NCBI RefSeq assembly: GCF_003344965.1
Contig: NZ_CP031194.1
Coordinates: 6,014,001 to 6,078,000 of the forward strand
Source: Streptomyces paludis
Lineage (GTDB): Bacteria > Actinomycetota > Actinomycetes > Streptomycetales > Streptomycetaceae
Direction of reading: 5' to 3'
Length of the DNA stretch: 64,000 bases
Shown here: positions 53,787-62,333 of the stretch, one piece after another
Position numbering within the stretch: position 1 is the stretch's first letter
Layout of the letters: every line of letters begins with the position of its first letter
The notes under the pieces: generated by a model
The model's database searches: none
Seen by the model: only the letters and a program-made list of their open reading frames with translations
Told to the model about the DNA's origin: nothing
Position numbers and translations under genes: made by a program

Positions 53787-54365
53787 GTGGAGAAGCAGGA
53801 AGGGCGCGCCGCCTCAGCGGTGCGGCTCGACGACCCGTGGTATGACGCACTGGCCTCGGACTGGGGCGAACCGGACGGTACGGGCGGTACGGGCGGCGGT
53901 ACGGGCGCGCCCCTGGCGGCCGGAGGCGCCGGTACGGGCACGGGCACCGGCACCGGCACCGGCGCCCCGAGCGCCTCGGACATCTACCGGGAGGTCCAGC
54001 GCAGCGCCGCCTTCCAGGAGGTACGCGGCCGGTACCGCAGGTTCGTCGTCCCCGCCTCGCTCGCCTTCCTCACCTGGTACCTCGCGTATGTCGTGGCCGC
54101 GACGACCGCGCCCGGGCTGATGGCGAGACCGGTGGCGGGCGCGGTGAACGTGGCGATGCTGGCCGGTCTCGGTCAGTTCCTCTCCACCTTTCTGCTGACC
54201 TGGGCCTACGTACGCCATGCCCGGCTGCACCGGGACCGCGCGGCGCTGGAACTGCGCTGGGCCGTGTTCGACCAGGAGCGCACAAATCAGGACCGTACGC
54301 AGCGGGAGCGCACGCACCAGGACCGTACGCACCACGACCGGACCTCTGGGGAGGCCGGCCGATGA
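53787..54365 (+). CDS. DUF485 membrane protein (symporter partner)
   Basis: This 192-residue protein has a low-complexity Gly/Thr-rich segment (about 32-65), then two hydrophobic helices (about 92-112 and 123-145), the DUF485 layout. A charged tail repeats QDRT/RERT-like units. DUF485 proteins are usually encoded directly before acetate-type symporters. Its stop overlaps the symporter start (ATGA). GTG 53787 has AAGGAGAG about 7 nt upstream. Confidence 0.85.
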   Translation: MEKQEGRAASAVRLDDPWYDALASDWGEPDGTGGTGGGTGAPLAAGGAGTGTGTGTGTGAPSASDIYREVQRSAAFQEVRGRYRRFVVPASLAFLTWYLAYVVAATTAPGLMARPVAGAVNVAMLAGLGQFLSTFLLTWAYVRHARLHRDRAALELRWAVFDQERTNQDRTQRERTHQDRTHHDRTSGEAGR

Positions 54366-55954
54366 GGGGCGACCACCAGACCCTGGCGCTGGTGCTCTTC
54401 AGCGCGTTCATCGCGGTCACCCTGGCCATCACCACCTGGGTGAGCCGCAACCGGCACGGCTCCGCCGAGGAGTTCTACGCCGGCGGCCGGCTGTTCTCGC
54501 CCATGGAGAACGGCTTCGCGATAGCCGGTGACTACATGTCCGCGGCCTCCTTCCTCGGCATCTCGGGCGTGATCGCCCTCTTCGGCTACGACGGCATGCT
54601 CTACTCCGTCGGATTCCTCGTCGCCTGGCTGGTCGTCCTGCTCCTCGTCGCCGAACTCGTCCGCAACTGCGGCCGTTTCACCCTCGCCGACGTGATCGCG
54701 GCCAGGATGCGCGAACGCCCCGTCCGGATCGCCGCCGGTACCTCCTCGGTCACCGTCTCCGTGCTCTATCTGGTGGCCCAGATGGTCGGCGCGGGCACGC
54801 TGGTGGCGCTGCTGCTCGGCTCCACGAGCGCGGCGGCCCGCGCCTGGACCGTGATCGGCGTGGGCGCGCTGATGGTCGTGTATGTCTCGTTCGGCGGAAT
54901 GCGCGCCACGACCTGGATCCAGATCGTCAAGGCCGTCCTGCTGATGGCCGGGACGCTCACCCTGACCGCCATGGTCCTGATCCGGTTCCACGGCGACCTC
55001 AACGCGCTGCTCAACAGCGCCGTCGCGCACAGCGGCCACGGGCGGGAGTTCCTCGCGCCCGGGCTGAAGTACGGCGGCGGCTGGACCGCGCGCCTCGACT
55101 TCATCAGCCTCGGACTGGCCCTGGTCCTGGGCACGGCCGGACTGCCGCACATCCTCTCGCGCTTCTACACCGTGCCCACCGCGCGGGCCGCCCGCCGCTC
55201 GGTCGTCTGGTCCATCGGGCTCATCGGCGGCTTCTACCTGATGACGATCGTGCTCGGCTTCGGCGCGGCGGCGCTGGTGGGCTCCGACGCCGTACGCGCC
55301 TCCAACCCGGCCGGGAACACCGCCCTGCCGCTGCTCGCCCTCGAACTCGGCGGCGGCGCGGGCTCGACCGGCGGCACGGTGCTGTTCGCGGTGGTCGCGG
55401 CGATCGCCTTCGCCACCATCCTCGCCGTCGTCGCGGGCATCACGCTCGCCTCCTCGGCCTCCGTCGCCCACGATCTGTACGCCTCCCTGCGCCGCGCCGG
55501 CGGCCGGCCGCGCGGGGAGGTCGCCGTGGCGCGGGTGGCGGCGGCCGGGATCGGCGCGGTCGCCATCGGGCTGAGCCTGCTCGCCCAGGAGCTGAACGTC
55601 GCCTTCCTGGTGGGGCTCGCCTTCGCGGTCGCCGCCTCCGCGAACCTGCCCGTCCTGCTCTACTCACTGTTCTGGCGGAACTTCACCACGCGCGGCGCCG
55701 TCTGGTCCGTGTACGGCGGGCTGATCCCGGCCGTCCTGCTGGTGATCGTCTCGCCCGTGGTCTCCGGAAGCCCCGAGGCGCTCTTCCCCGGGCTCGACTT
55801 CCATGTCTTCCCGCTCCAGAACCCGGGGCTGGTCTCCGTCCCGCTGGGCTTCCTGGCGGGCTGGATCGGCACCGTCACCTCGGGGGAGCCGCCGGACGAG
55901 GCCAGGCACGCCGAGACCGAGGTCCGCTCGCTGACGGGCGCCGGGGCGGTCTGA
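54362..55954 (+). CDS. sodium:solute symporter, acetate/monocarboxylate type (ActP/MctC-like)
   Basis: This 530-residue polytopic protein has about 13 hydrophobic segments, typical of the solute-sodium symporter family. Characteristic segments include RLFSPMENGFAIAGDYMSAASFLGISG near 42-68 and GTAGLPHILSRFYTVP near 258-273. It probably imports acetate, pyruvate or another short carboxylate with Na+ or H+. It is coupled to a DUF485 gene and convergent with a CitB-like regulator gene only 30 bp away. Substrate is inferred from family. Confidence 0.9.
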   Translation: MRGDHQTLALVLFSAFIAVTLAITTWVSRNRHGSAEEFYAGGRLFSPMENGFAIAGDYMSAASFLGISGVIALFGYDGMLYSVGFLVAWLVVLLLVAELVRNCGRFTLADVIAARMRERPVRIAAGTSSVTVSVLYLVAQMVGAGTLVALLLGSTSAAARAWTVIGVGALMVVYVSFGGMRATTWIQIVKAVLLMAGTLTLTAMVLIRFHGDLNALLNSAVAHSGHGREFLAPGLKYGGGWTARLDFISLGLALVLGTAGLPHILSRFYTVPTARAARRSVVWSIGLIGGFYLMTIVLGFGAAALVGSDAVRASNPAGNTALPLLALELGGGAGSTGGTVLFAVVAAIAFATILAVVAGITLASSASVAHDLYASLRRAGGRPRGEVAVARVAAAGIGAVAIGLSLLAQELNVAFLVGLAFAVAASANLPVLLYSLFWRNFTTRGAVWSVYGGLIPAVLLVIVSPVVSGSPEALFPGLDFHVFPLQNPGLVSVPLGFLAGWIGTVTSGEPPDEARHAETEVRSLTGAGAV

Positions 55955-55984
55955 GGCGCCGACGGACGCACCGTACGCGCGGAT

Positions 55985-56662
55985 TCAGGCGCTCGCCGTC
56001 CACGCGTAGCGGTGCTCCGGGCGGCCCGTCCCGCCGTACCGGAGCGTGAGGCGCACCCGTCCCGACCGCTCCAGCAGTTTGAGATAGCGCTGTACGGTCT
56101 GCCGGCTCATCCCCGCGTGCTCCGCGATCTCCCGTGCCGAGAGCGGCCCGTCGGAGCCCTTCATCACCTGGCGGATCACCGCGGCGGTCGCGGCGGAGTG
56201 CCCCTTGGGCAGGGCGGGGGCGCTCGCGGCGGACAGCGCCCCGAACATCCGGTCCACCTCGGCCTGTTCGGTGTCGCCGCCGCGCTCCACGGTGCGCCGC
56301 AGCGCCGCGTACGCCTCCAGCTTGGCGCGGAAACCGGCGAAGTCGAACGGCTTGATCAGGTACTGGAGCGCGCCCTGGCGCATCGCCGCCTGGACGGTGG
56401 CGACATCGCGCGCCGCCGTCACCATGATCACATCGGTCTGATGGCCGAGCCGCCGCAGCTCCCGTACCACCGCGACCCCGTTCCCGTCGGGCAGCCGGTG
56501 GTCCAGGAGGACGAGATCGACGGAGTGCCCGGAGATCCGGGCGAGGGCCTCGGCCGCCGAGTGGGCCTGGGCGACCACCCGGAAGCCCGCCACCTTGGCC
56601 ACATAGGCGGTGTGCACGCGCGCCACCCTGATGTCGTCGTCCACGACCAGTACGTCGATCAC
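55985..56662 (-). CDS. response regulator, CitB/DpiA-like
   Basis: This 225-residue regulator has a receiver domain with Asp8-Asp9-Asp10, phospho-acceptor Asp54 (VLLDHRLPDG) and Lys near 107 (LIKPFDF). The C-terminal helix-turn-helix (about 165-220; LSAREIAEHAGMSRQTVQRYLKLLE) is of the type found in DcuR/DpiA regulators. GTG 56662 overlaps the stop of its kinase (GTGA). It may regulate the neighbouring symporter or the citrate-synthase-like genes. Confidence 0.92.
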   Translation of the reverse strand: MIDVLVVDDDIRVARVHTAYVAKVAGFRVVAQAHSAAEALARISGHSVDLVLLDHRLPDGNGVAVVRELRRLGHQTDVIMVTAARDVATVQAAMRQGALQYLIKPFDFAGFRAKLEAYAALRRTVERGGDTEQAEVDRMFGALSAASAPALPKGHSAATAAVIRQVMKGSDGPLSAREIAEHAGMSRQTVQRYLKLLERSGRVRLTLRYGGTGRPEHRYAWTASA

Positions 56663-58434
56663 CGTGTCTCCCTCGCGGTGGCCGCCGGTTCCGGTGCCGG
56701 ATCCGGTCGCTGTCCCGGTCCGCGCTCCGGTTCGGGACGCGGTGCCGGTTCCCGTTCGGCCGGGGTGTCCGGGCCGGTCAGCGCGTCCGGGAGGACGACG
56801 GTGAACCGCGCCCCGCCGTCCGCCGACTCCGCGGCCCGCGCGCTGCCGCCCTGCCGCTCGGCCAGTCTGCGCACCAGGGCGAGCCCCAGACCGCGCCGGC
56901 CGTGGGCCGGTGGCTCCTTGGTCGACCAGCCCTCCGAGAAGACCAGTTCCCGCCGGTCCGCCGGGACGCCTGGGCCGCTGTCGCAGACCACCAGCACGAC
57001 CGTACGGCCTTCGGCGCGCAGCTCCACCTCGATCCGAGGGTCCGCCGAACCGGCCGCCGCGTCCAGGGCGTTGTCCACCAGATTGCCCACCACCGTGACC
57101 AGCCCCTGCGGATCCACCAGCCGGTCGGGCAGCAGCGTGTCCGGTGTCAGCCGCAGGGAGACCCCGCGCTCGGCGGCGACGGTGGCCTTCCCGACCAGCA
57201 GCGCGGCGGGCAGCGGATCGTGGATCCGCTCGGTGATCTGCTCCGCGGTGCTCCGGTGCACCCCGACGACCTCGGTGACGAACTCCGCGGCCTCCTCGTG
57301 CAGTTCCAGCTCCAGCAGCCCGAGCAGGGTGTGCATGTGGTTCGCGTGCTCGTGGTCCTGGGCCCGCAGGGCGTCGATCAGCCCGCGGGTCGCGTCCAGC
57401 TCCCGGCCCAGCCGCTCCAGCTCGGTGCGGTCGCGCAGGGTGATGACGGCGCCGCCGTCGTCGGTCGGCATCCGGTTGGCGACCAGGACCCGGCTGCCGC
57501 GTACGGCGAGCAGGTCGTCGCCGCGTACCCGCCCGGCGAGCACCTCGGTGGTACGGCCCGCGCCGAGCACCTCGTCGAGCGGCCGTCCGGCGGCATCGGG
57601 ACCGAGCCCCAGCAGCCGCTGCGCCTCGTCGTTCATCAGCCGGATCCGGCCGCCGCCGTCCAGCGCGACCACGCCTTCGCGCAGGCTGTGCAGCATGGCC
57701 TCGCGCTCGGTGAGCAGCGCGGAGATGTCGGAGAACGCCAGGTCATGGGTCTGCCGCTGAAGGCGCCGGGAGATCAGATACGCGGCGAGGGCGCCGACGG
57801 CGAGCGCGCCGCCCGCGTACGCGAGCATCCCGGGGATGGCGGCCAGCAGCCGCTCGTGGACGCTGTCGTACGCGATACCGACCGAGACGGCGCCGACGAT
57901 CGCGCCCGTACCGTCGCGCAGCGGGACCTTTCCGCGGGCGGAGCGGCCGAGGGTGCCGCTGTCCAGCTCCATCACATGGGCGCCGGCGAGCGCCTCGCTG
58001 GGGTCCGTGGAGACGACCCGGCCTATCTCGTGGCGGTCGGTGTGCGACCAGCGCACCCCGCGCCGGTCCATGACGACGACGTACTCGGCGCCGCTGGCCG
58101 TCCTGATCCGCTCGGCCTCGGCCTGTACGGGACCGTCCGCCGTCGGCCGGGAGGACAGGAGGTCGGCGGCGACCCGGGTGGACGCGGTCGTCTCGGCGAT
58201 CGCCAGGGCGCGGCGCATGGCCTGGTCGTCCAGCTCGTTGCTGAGCGGCGCGAGGAAGAGTCCGGTGGCCAGGACGGTGACGCCCGCCGCGATGGCGATC
58301 TGCATCAGCAGCACCTGGGAGAAGACCCGGCGGGGCCGGCGGAACAGCCGCCCGCCGGCCGGTGGTCCGGCGCGCCCGGCCGGCTTTGTGGGGGGCCCGG
58401 CCGGGCCGGCCGCGGTGCTCGATCCGGCGTTCAT
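56659..58434 (-). CDS. sensor histidine kinase, CitA/DcuS/DpiB-like
   Basis: This 591-residue kinase has a Gly/Pro-rich cytoplasmic start, a membrane helix (about 45-65), an extracytoplasmic Cache-type sensor (about 66-200) and a second helix (about 200-222). A cytoplasmic PAS follows, then the SpoOB-type kinase core with His361 (QDHEHANHMH) and an HATPase_c domain ending near 540. The C-terminal tail is Pro/Glu/Arg-rich. CitA-type sensors bind di- or tricarboxylates, consistent with the adjacent citrate-synthase-like genes. ATG 58434 gives the proper length; the frame is open much further upstream. Confidence 0.9.
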   Translation of the reverse strand: MNAGSSTAAGPAGPPTKPAGRAGPPAGGRLFRRPRRVFSQVLLMQIAIAAGVTVLATGLFLAPLSNELDDQAMRRALAIAETTASTRVAADLLSSRPTADGPVQAEAERIRTASGAEYVVVMDRRGVRWSHTDRHEIGRVVSTDPSEALAGAHVMELDSGTLGRSARGKVPLRDGTGAIVGAVSVGIAYDSVHERLLAAIPGMLAYAGGALAVGALAAYLISRRLQRQTHDLAFSDISALLTEREAMLHSLREGVVALDGGGRIRLMNDEAQRLLGLGPDAAGRPLDEVLGAGRTTEVLAGRVRGDDLLAVRGSRVLVANRMPTDDGGAVITLRDRTELERLGRELDATRGLIDALRAQDHEHANHMHTLLGLLELELHEEAAEFVTEVVGVHRSTAEQITERIHDPLPAALLVGKATVAAERGVSLRLTPDTLLPDRLVDPQGLVTVVGNLVDNALDAAAGSADPRIEVELRAEGRTVVLVVCDSGPGVPADRRELVFSEGWSTKEPPAHGRRGLGLALVRRLAERQGGSARAAESADGGARFTVVLPDALTGPDTPAEREPAPRPEPERGPGQRPDPAPEPAATARETR

Positions 58435-58508
58435 GCGTACGAACGGTAGAGGGACCGCCGCCCATTTTCGAAATCTCCGGTCGGCCGGGGGCCGGGGCCG
58501 GCCGCCCG

Positions 58509-59771
58509 TCATGGCAGCTCCTGGGGCGGCCGGGGGCCGCTGTACTGCCCGGTCGGACGCATCCGCAGCGGCTTCTCGCCGTACTCCTCCAGCGCGTGCG
58601 CGATCCAGCCCGCCGAGCGGCCGACGGCGAAGACCGTCTCGCCCGCCTCCGGCGGCATCCCGGCGGTCACCGACAGCACCGCGAGCGCCAGATCGACGTT
58701 CGCGTGCAGCTTCACATGGCGGGCGGTGGTCTCCGCCACCTCGCGCGCGGCCGTCAGCACCGGCCCGGCGCCGGGCAGTTGGTCCAGTACGGCGAAGAGC
58801 GCCTCGGCGCGCGGGTCCGGGCCCGGGTAGAGCCGGTGCCCCAGCCCGGGCACCCGGCGGCCGGCGCGCAGATGGTCCGCCACCACGGCCGCCGCGCTGC
58901 CCCGCTCCAGCACCTCGGCGAGCATCCGGTGGGCCGGCCCGCTGGCCCCGCCGTGCAGCGGGCCGTCCAGCGCGCCGAGACCGGCCGAGACCACGGCGTA
59001 CGGATGGGCGCGGGCCGAGGCGGCGACCCGTACGGCGAGGGTTGAGGCCGCCAGATCGTGGTCGATCAGCAGGGACAGCGCCATGTCCAGCGCGCGTACG
59101 CCCGACTCGCCGGGCTGCCGCGCCGACAGCCGGGACCACAGCCGCGCGGCCAGCCGGCCGTCCACCGGCTGGGGGCGGCCCGCCGCGGGGAGCGCGTCGA
59201 CCAGGGTGGGGATGAGGGCGCGGGCGGTGGACAGCACGGCGTCCCGGGAGAGGTCGAAGCGCAGCGGATCGGCGACCGCCGCCGCGACCGCCGCCACCCG
59301 GAGCCGGTCCGTCGGGCCGCTGTGCGCGGGCAGCGCCGCGACCGCGTGCCGGGCGGCGGCGAGCGCCTCGGCGGGGGCGGTGAGCCGGATGCCCGGCTCC
59401 AGGGTGCCCGTCCAGAGCCAGTCGGCGATCTCCTCGTAGCGCAGGCGCCGGGCCAGCTCGGTCGCGTCCACACCCCGGTAGTAGTAGCGGCCGGCCTCGA
59501 TCAGGGTGATGCCGGTCCTGATCCGCTGGAGGCCGTCGGCGCCCGCCGGGGACTCCCGGCCGCTCCTGCGGGCCAGGGCCTCGACCGCGGCGGCGTCGAA
59601 GGTGCTGCCGCGGCCGGCGGGGTCGCGGCGGGCGGTGAGCCGGCCCCGGCTGACGTACGCGTACACCGTCTCGGGCTTGACCCCGAGCCGCGCGGCGGCC
59701 TCCCGGGTGGTGAGCCGCGCCGGCTCGGCGGTCTGTTCCCCCGGGGGTCCTGCGACCGGTCCTTCGTCCAT
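58509..59771 (-). CDS. citrate-synthase-like protein with N-terminal helix-turn-helix
   Basis: This 420-residue protein begins with an excisionase/MerR-like DNA-binding fold (about 20-70; LTTREAAARLGVKPETVYAYVSRGRL), followed by a citrate synthase domain. The catalytic residues are kept: His near 273 (GPLHGGA), His near 312 (GLGHRLY) and Asp near 360 (NVDLA). It may be an enzyme, a metabolite-sensing regulator, or both. ATG 59771 lies 6 nt after a -10-like TACGGT on the minus strand, suggesting a leaderless mRNA. It is divergent from a second citrate-synthase-like gene. Confidence 0.85.
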   Translation of the reverse strand: MDEGPVAGPPGEQTAEPARLTTREAAARLGVKPETVYAYVSRGRLTARRDPAGRGSTFDAAAVEALARRSGRESPAGADGLQRIRTGITLIEAGRYYYRGVDATELARRLRYEEIADWLWTGTLEPGIRLTAPAEALAAARHAVAALPAHSGPTDRLRVAAVAAAVADPLRFDLSRDAVLSTARALIPTLVDALPAAGRPQPVDGRLAARLWSRLSARQPGESGVRALDMALSLLIDHDLAASTLAVRVAASARAHPYAVVSAGLGALDGPLHGGASGPAHRMLAEVLERGSAAAVVADHLRAGRRVPGLGHRLYPGPDPRAEALFAVLDQLPGAGPVLTAAREVAETTARHVKLHANVDLALAVLSVTAGMPPEAGETVFAVGRSAGWIAHALEEYGEKPLRMRPTGQYSGPRPPQELP

Positions 59772-59857
59772 GGCCACACCGTACATGTATTGATTCAATC
59801 AATGTTGACAGTGATCCAGTCAAGGATGGACAGTCGAATCACGTCCAAGGAGGAAAC
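59772..59857. promoter_or_regulatory. palindrome-rich promoter region between the two citrate-synthase-like genes
   Basis: These 86 AT-rich bases hold a perfect 15-nt palindrome, ATTGATT-C-AATCAAT (59789-59803). Next to it is an inverted repeat TTGAC (59805-59809) and GTCAA (59819-59823). Two imperfect direct repeats, 59805-59826 and 59827-59851, share GACAGT and AAGGA. A minus-strand -10-like TACGGT lies at 59778-59783. The HTH-bearing neighbour is an obvious candidate to bind here. Confidence 0.65.
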
Positions 59858-61054
59858 ATGCCGACCACGCCGACCACGCCGACTGTGCCGACCAACAAGG
59901 CCAACGGGACCGACGAGCCCCTCGCCGTGCCGCGCGGCCTCGCGGGCGTCGTCGTCACCGACACCGCGCTCGGCGACGTCCGGGGCCGCGAGGGCTTCTA
60001 CCACTACCGCCAGTACTCCGCCGTGGAACTGGCGCGGACCCGCACCTTCGAGGACGTCTGGCATCTGATGTTCTACGGGGAGCTGCCGGACGCGGCCGGC
60101 CGGGCCGCCTTCACCGCGCGCACCGCCGCCCTGCGCCGGCTGCCCGAGGAGGTCGCCGCCGCGCTCCCCGTCATCGCCCGGGCATCGGCGCGATCCGGTC
60201 CGCTCGCCGGGCTGCGGACCGCGCTCTCCCTCTTCGGCGCCTCGGCCGGACTGCGTCCGCTGTACGACCTCGGCCCGGACGACCGCCTCGACGACGCGCT
60301 CGCCGCCTGCGCCGTCGTCCCCACGCTGCTGACCGCGCTCCACCGGCTGGGCCGGGGACTGGCGCCGGTCGAGCCGCGCGACGATCTGCCGTACGCGGCC
60401 AACTACCTCTACATGCTCACCGGCGAGGAGCCCGACCGGGCGCGGGCCCGGGCCGTCGAGCGCTATCTCGTCTCCACCGTCGACCACGGTTTCAACGCCT
60501 CCACCTTCACCGCCCGGGTGATCACCTCCACCGGGGCCGATCTGGCCGCCTGCCTGGTCGGCGCGGTCGGCGCGCTCTCGGGACCGCTGCACGGCGGGGC
60601 GCCGAGCCGGGCCCTCGACACCCTGGACGCCATCGGCACCGCCGACCGTATCGACCCCTGGATCCGGGAGCGCGTCCTCGCGGGCGACCGGATCATGGGC
60701 TTCGGACACCCCGTCTACCGCACCGAGGATCCCCGCTCCCGCATGCTGCGCGGGATCGCCGAGGAGTTCGGCGGACCGCTGACCGCCTTCGCCGTCCAGG
60801 TCGAGGCACGCGTTGAGGCGATACTCGCCGAACTGAAGCCCGGCCGCGAGCTGCACACCAACGTGGAGTTCTACGCCGGAGTGGTCATGGAGCTGTGCGG
60901 ACTGCCCCGTGAGATGTTCACCCCGACCTTCGCCGCGGCCCGGGTGGTCGGCTGGAGCGCCAATATCCTGGAGCAGGCGGCGGATTCGAAGATCATCCGC
61001 CCGGCGGCCCGCTATGCCGGACCGCCCCCGCCGCAGCCGGTGCCGGCTGTCTGA
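59858..61054 (+). CDS. citrate synthase family protein (citrate or 2-methylcitrate synthase)
   Basis: This 398-residue protein covers the full citrate synthase fold without an extra domain. Catalytic histidines are His245 (GPLHGGA) and His284 (GFGHPVY). The third catalytic residue, normally Asp in NVDFY, is Glu337 (NVEFYAG), a conservative but important change. Its perfect ribosome site AAGGAGG (59847-59853) is the strongest in this region, so it should be well translated. The 44-bp gap to the metallochaperone gene suggests an operon. It could use acetyl-CoA or propionyl-CoA. Confidence 0.9.
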   Translation: MPTTPTTPTVPTNKANGTDEPLAVPRGLAGVVVTDTALGDVRGREGFYHYRQYSAVELARTRTFEDVWHLMFYGELPDAAGRAAFTARTAALRRLPEEVAAALPVIARASARSGPLAGLRTALSLFGASAGLRPLYDLGPDDRLDDALAACAVVPTLLTALHRLGRGLAPVEPRDDLPYAANYLYMLTGEEPDRARARAVERYLVSTVDHGFNASTFTARVITSTGADLAACLVGAVGALSGPLHGGAPSRALDTLDAIGTADRIDPWIRERVLAGDRIMGFGHPVYRTEDPRSRMLRGIAEEFGGPLTAFAVQVEARVEAILAELKPGRELHTNVEFYAGVVMELCGLPREMFTPTFAAARVVGWSANILEQAADSKIIRPAARYAGPPPPQPVPAV

Positions 61055-61098
61055 GCGCGGGACACGGACGGCGTCGGCACGGCACGGAGGCGGCACTT

Positions 61099-62256
61099 GT
61101 GAGCGCGAAACGGATCCCGGTGGTGGTTCTGACGGGATTTCTGGGGTCGGGCAAGACCACCCTGCTCAACCATCTGCTGCGGCACCGGGCGGGCAACCGG
61201 ATCGCCGTCGTCGTCAACGACTTCGGCGCCATCGAGATCGACGCCATGACGGTCGCGGGCCAGGTCGGCTCGACGGTCTCGCTCGGCAACGGCTGTCTGT
61301 GCTGCGCGGTCGACGCGAGCGAACTCGACGGCTATCTGGAGCGGCTCACCCGGCCGTCCGCCCGGATCGACATCATCGTGATCGAGGCCAGCGGACTGGC
61401 CGAGCCCCAGGAACTCGTCCGGATGATCCTCAACGGCGACAACCCGCACACCGTGTACGGCGGGCTGGTCGAGGTCGTCGACGCCGCCGAGTTCGAGGCC
61501 ACCCGGGCGCGCCATCCGGAGCTGGACCGCCATCTGGCCCTCGCCGATCTCGTGGTCCTCAACAAGGCCGACCGGGTCGCGGACCCCGACCGCCGGCGGC
61601 TGCTGGCCACCGTCGCCGAGCTGAGCCCGGGGACGCCGGTGGTCTCCGCCTCGTACGGACGGGTCGACCCGGAGCTGCTCTTCGACCCGGCCGTCCGCCC
61701 GGACGAGGACGAGAAGGCGCGCCAGCTCTCCTTCGAGGACCTGGAGGAGCGGTACGGAGAGGAGGAGCACGGCGAGGGGGAGCACGGCGCGCACGACGGG
61801 CATCTCCACGCGGCCTACGAGACCGTCTCGTTCACCGCGGACACCCCGATGAGCCCGCGGCGGCTGATGGCGTTCCTCGACTCCCGGCCCGCCGGGCTCT
61901 ACCGGATCAAGGGATTCGTCGGCTTCGGCGCCGCCGACCCGGCCCACCGCTACGCCGTGCACGCGGTCGGCCGCTCGCTGCGCTTCCACCCCGAGCCCTG
62001 GCCGCGCGGCGGGGCGCGGAGCACCCAGCTGGTGCTGATCGGCTCGGGCATCGACGGCGACGCCCTGCTCAAGGAGCTGGCGGACTGCCGGGAGACGGAG
62101 CCGGGGGAGGCCGCCCCGGACGACCGGAGCATGTGGGGCGTCCTGCGGTATGTACCCGGCGACGGCGACGCCGAGGGCGGCGGATCCGGCCTCGTAACGC
62201 AGACCGGGCCCGGACCCGAAGGCCCGGACCCGGATCCCGAGACGGACTGGCCGTGA
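61099..62256 (+). CDS. CobW/COG0523-family GTPase, probable metallochaperone
   Basis: This 385-residue P-loop GTPase has GFLGSGKTT at 13-21, the family's metal motif Cys66-Leu-Cys68-Cys69 (GNGCLCC), G3 EASGLAEP and G4 NKAD. A His/Glu-rich loop (about 221-236; EEHGEGEHGAHDGHLH) precedes the C-terminal CobW domain (VGFGAADP near 276). These features suggest delivery of Zn2+ or another metal to a client enzyme. No Zur-type operator was seen. It follows the citrate synthase gene on the same strand. Confidence 0.88.
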   Translation: MSAKRIPVVVLTGFLGSGKTTLLNHLLRHRAGNRIAVVVNDFGAIEIDAMTVAGQVGSTVSLGNGCLCCAVDASELDGYLERLTRPSARIDIIVIEASGLAEPQELVRMILNGDNPHTVYGGLVEVVDAAEFEATRARHPELDRHLALADLVVLNKADRVADPDRRRLLATVAELSPGTPVVSASYGRVDPELLFDPAVRPDEDEKARQLSFEDLEERYGEEEHGEGEHGAHDGHLHAAYETVSFTADTPMSPRRLMAFLDSRPAGLYRIKGFVGFGAADPAHRYAVHAVGRSLRFHPEPWPRGGARSTQLVLIGSGIDGDALLKELADCRETEPGEAAPDDRSMWGVLRYVPGDGDAEGGGSGLVTQTGPGPEGPDPDPETDWP

Positions 62257-62287
62257 CGGGCTGGTGCGACGGACTGGCCGTGACGGG
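62241..62287. repeat. 20-bp direct duplication across the CobW-gene stop codon
   Basis: GACGGACTGGCCGTGACGGG occurs at 62241-62260 and again, identical, at 62268-62287 (27-bp period). The first copy contains the stop codon; the second lies in the terminator region. This looks like a recent tandem duplication. Confidence 0.85.
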
Positions 62288-62328
62288 GGCTCCGCCGGCC
62301 ACGCGGTGGCAGTGACCGGCGGAGCCCC
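62286..62328. terminator. bidirectional terminator, CobW gene / parC
   Basis: GGGGCTCCGCCGG (62286-62298) pairs perfectly with CCGGCGGAGCCCC (62316-62328), 13 bp with a 17-nt loop, between convergent genes. Confidence 0.88.
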
Positions 62329-62333
62329 GCAGG

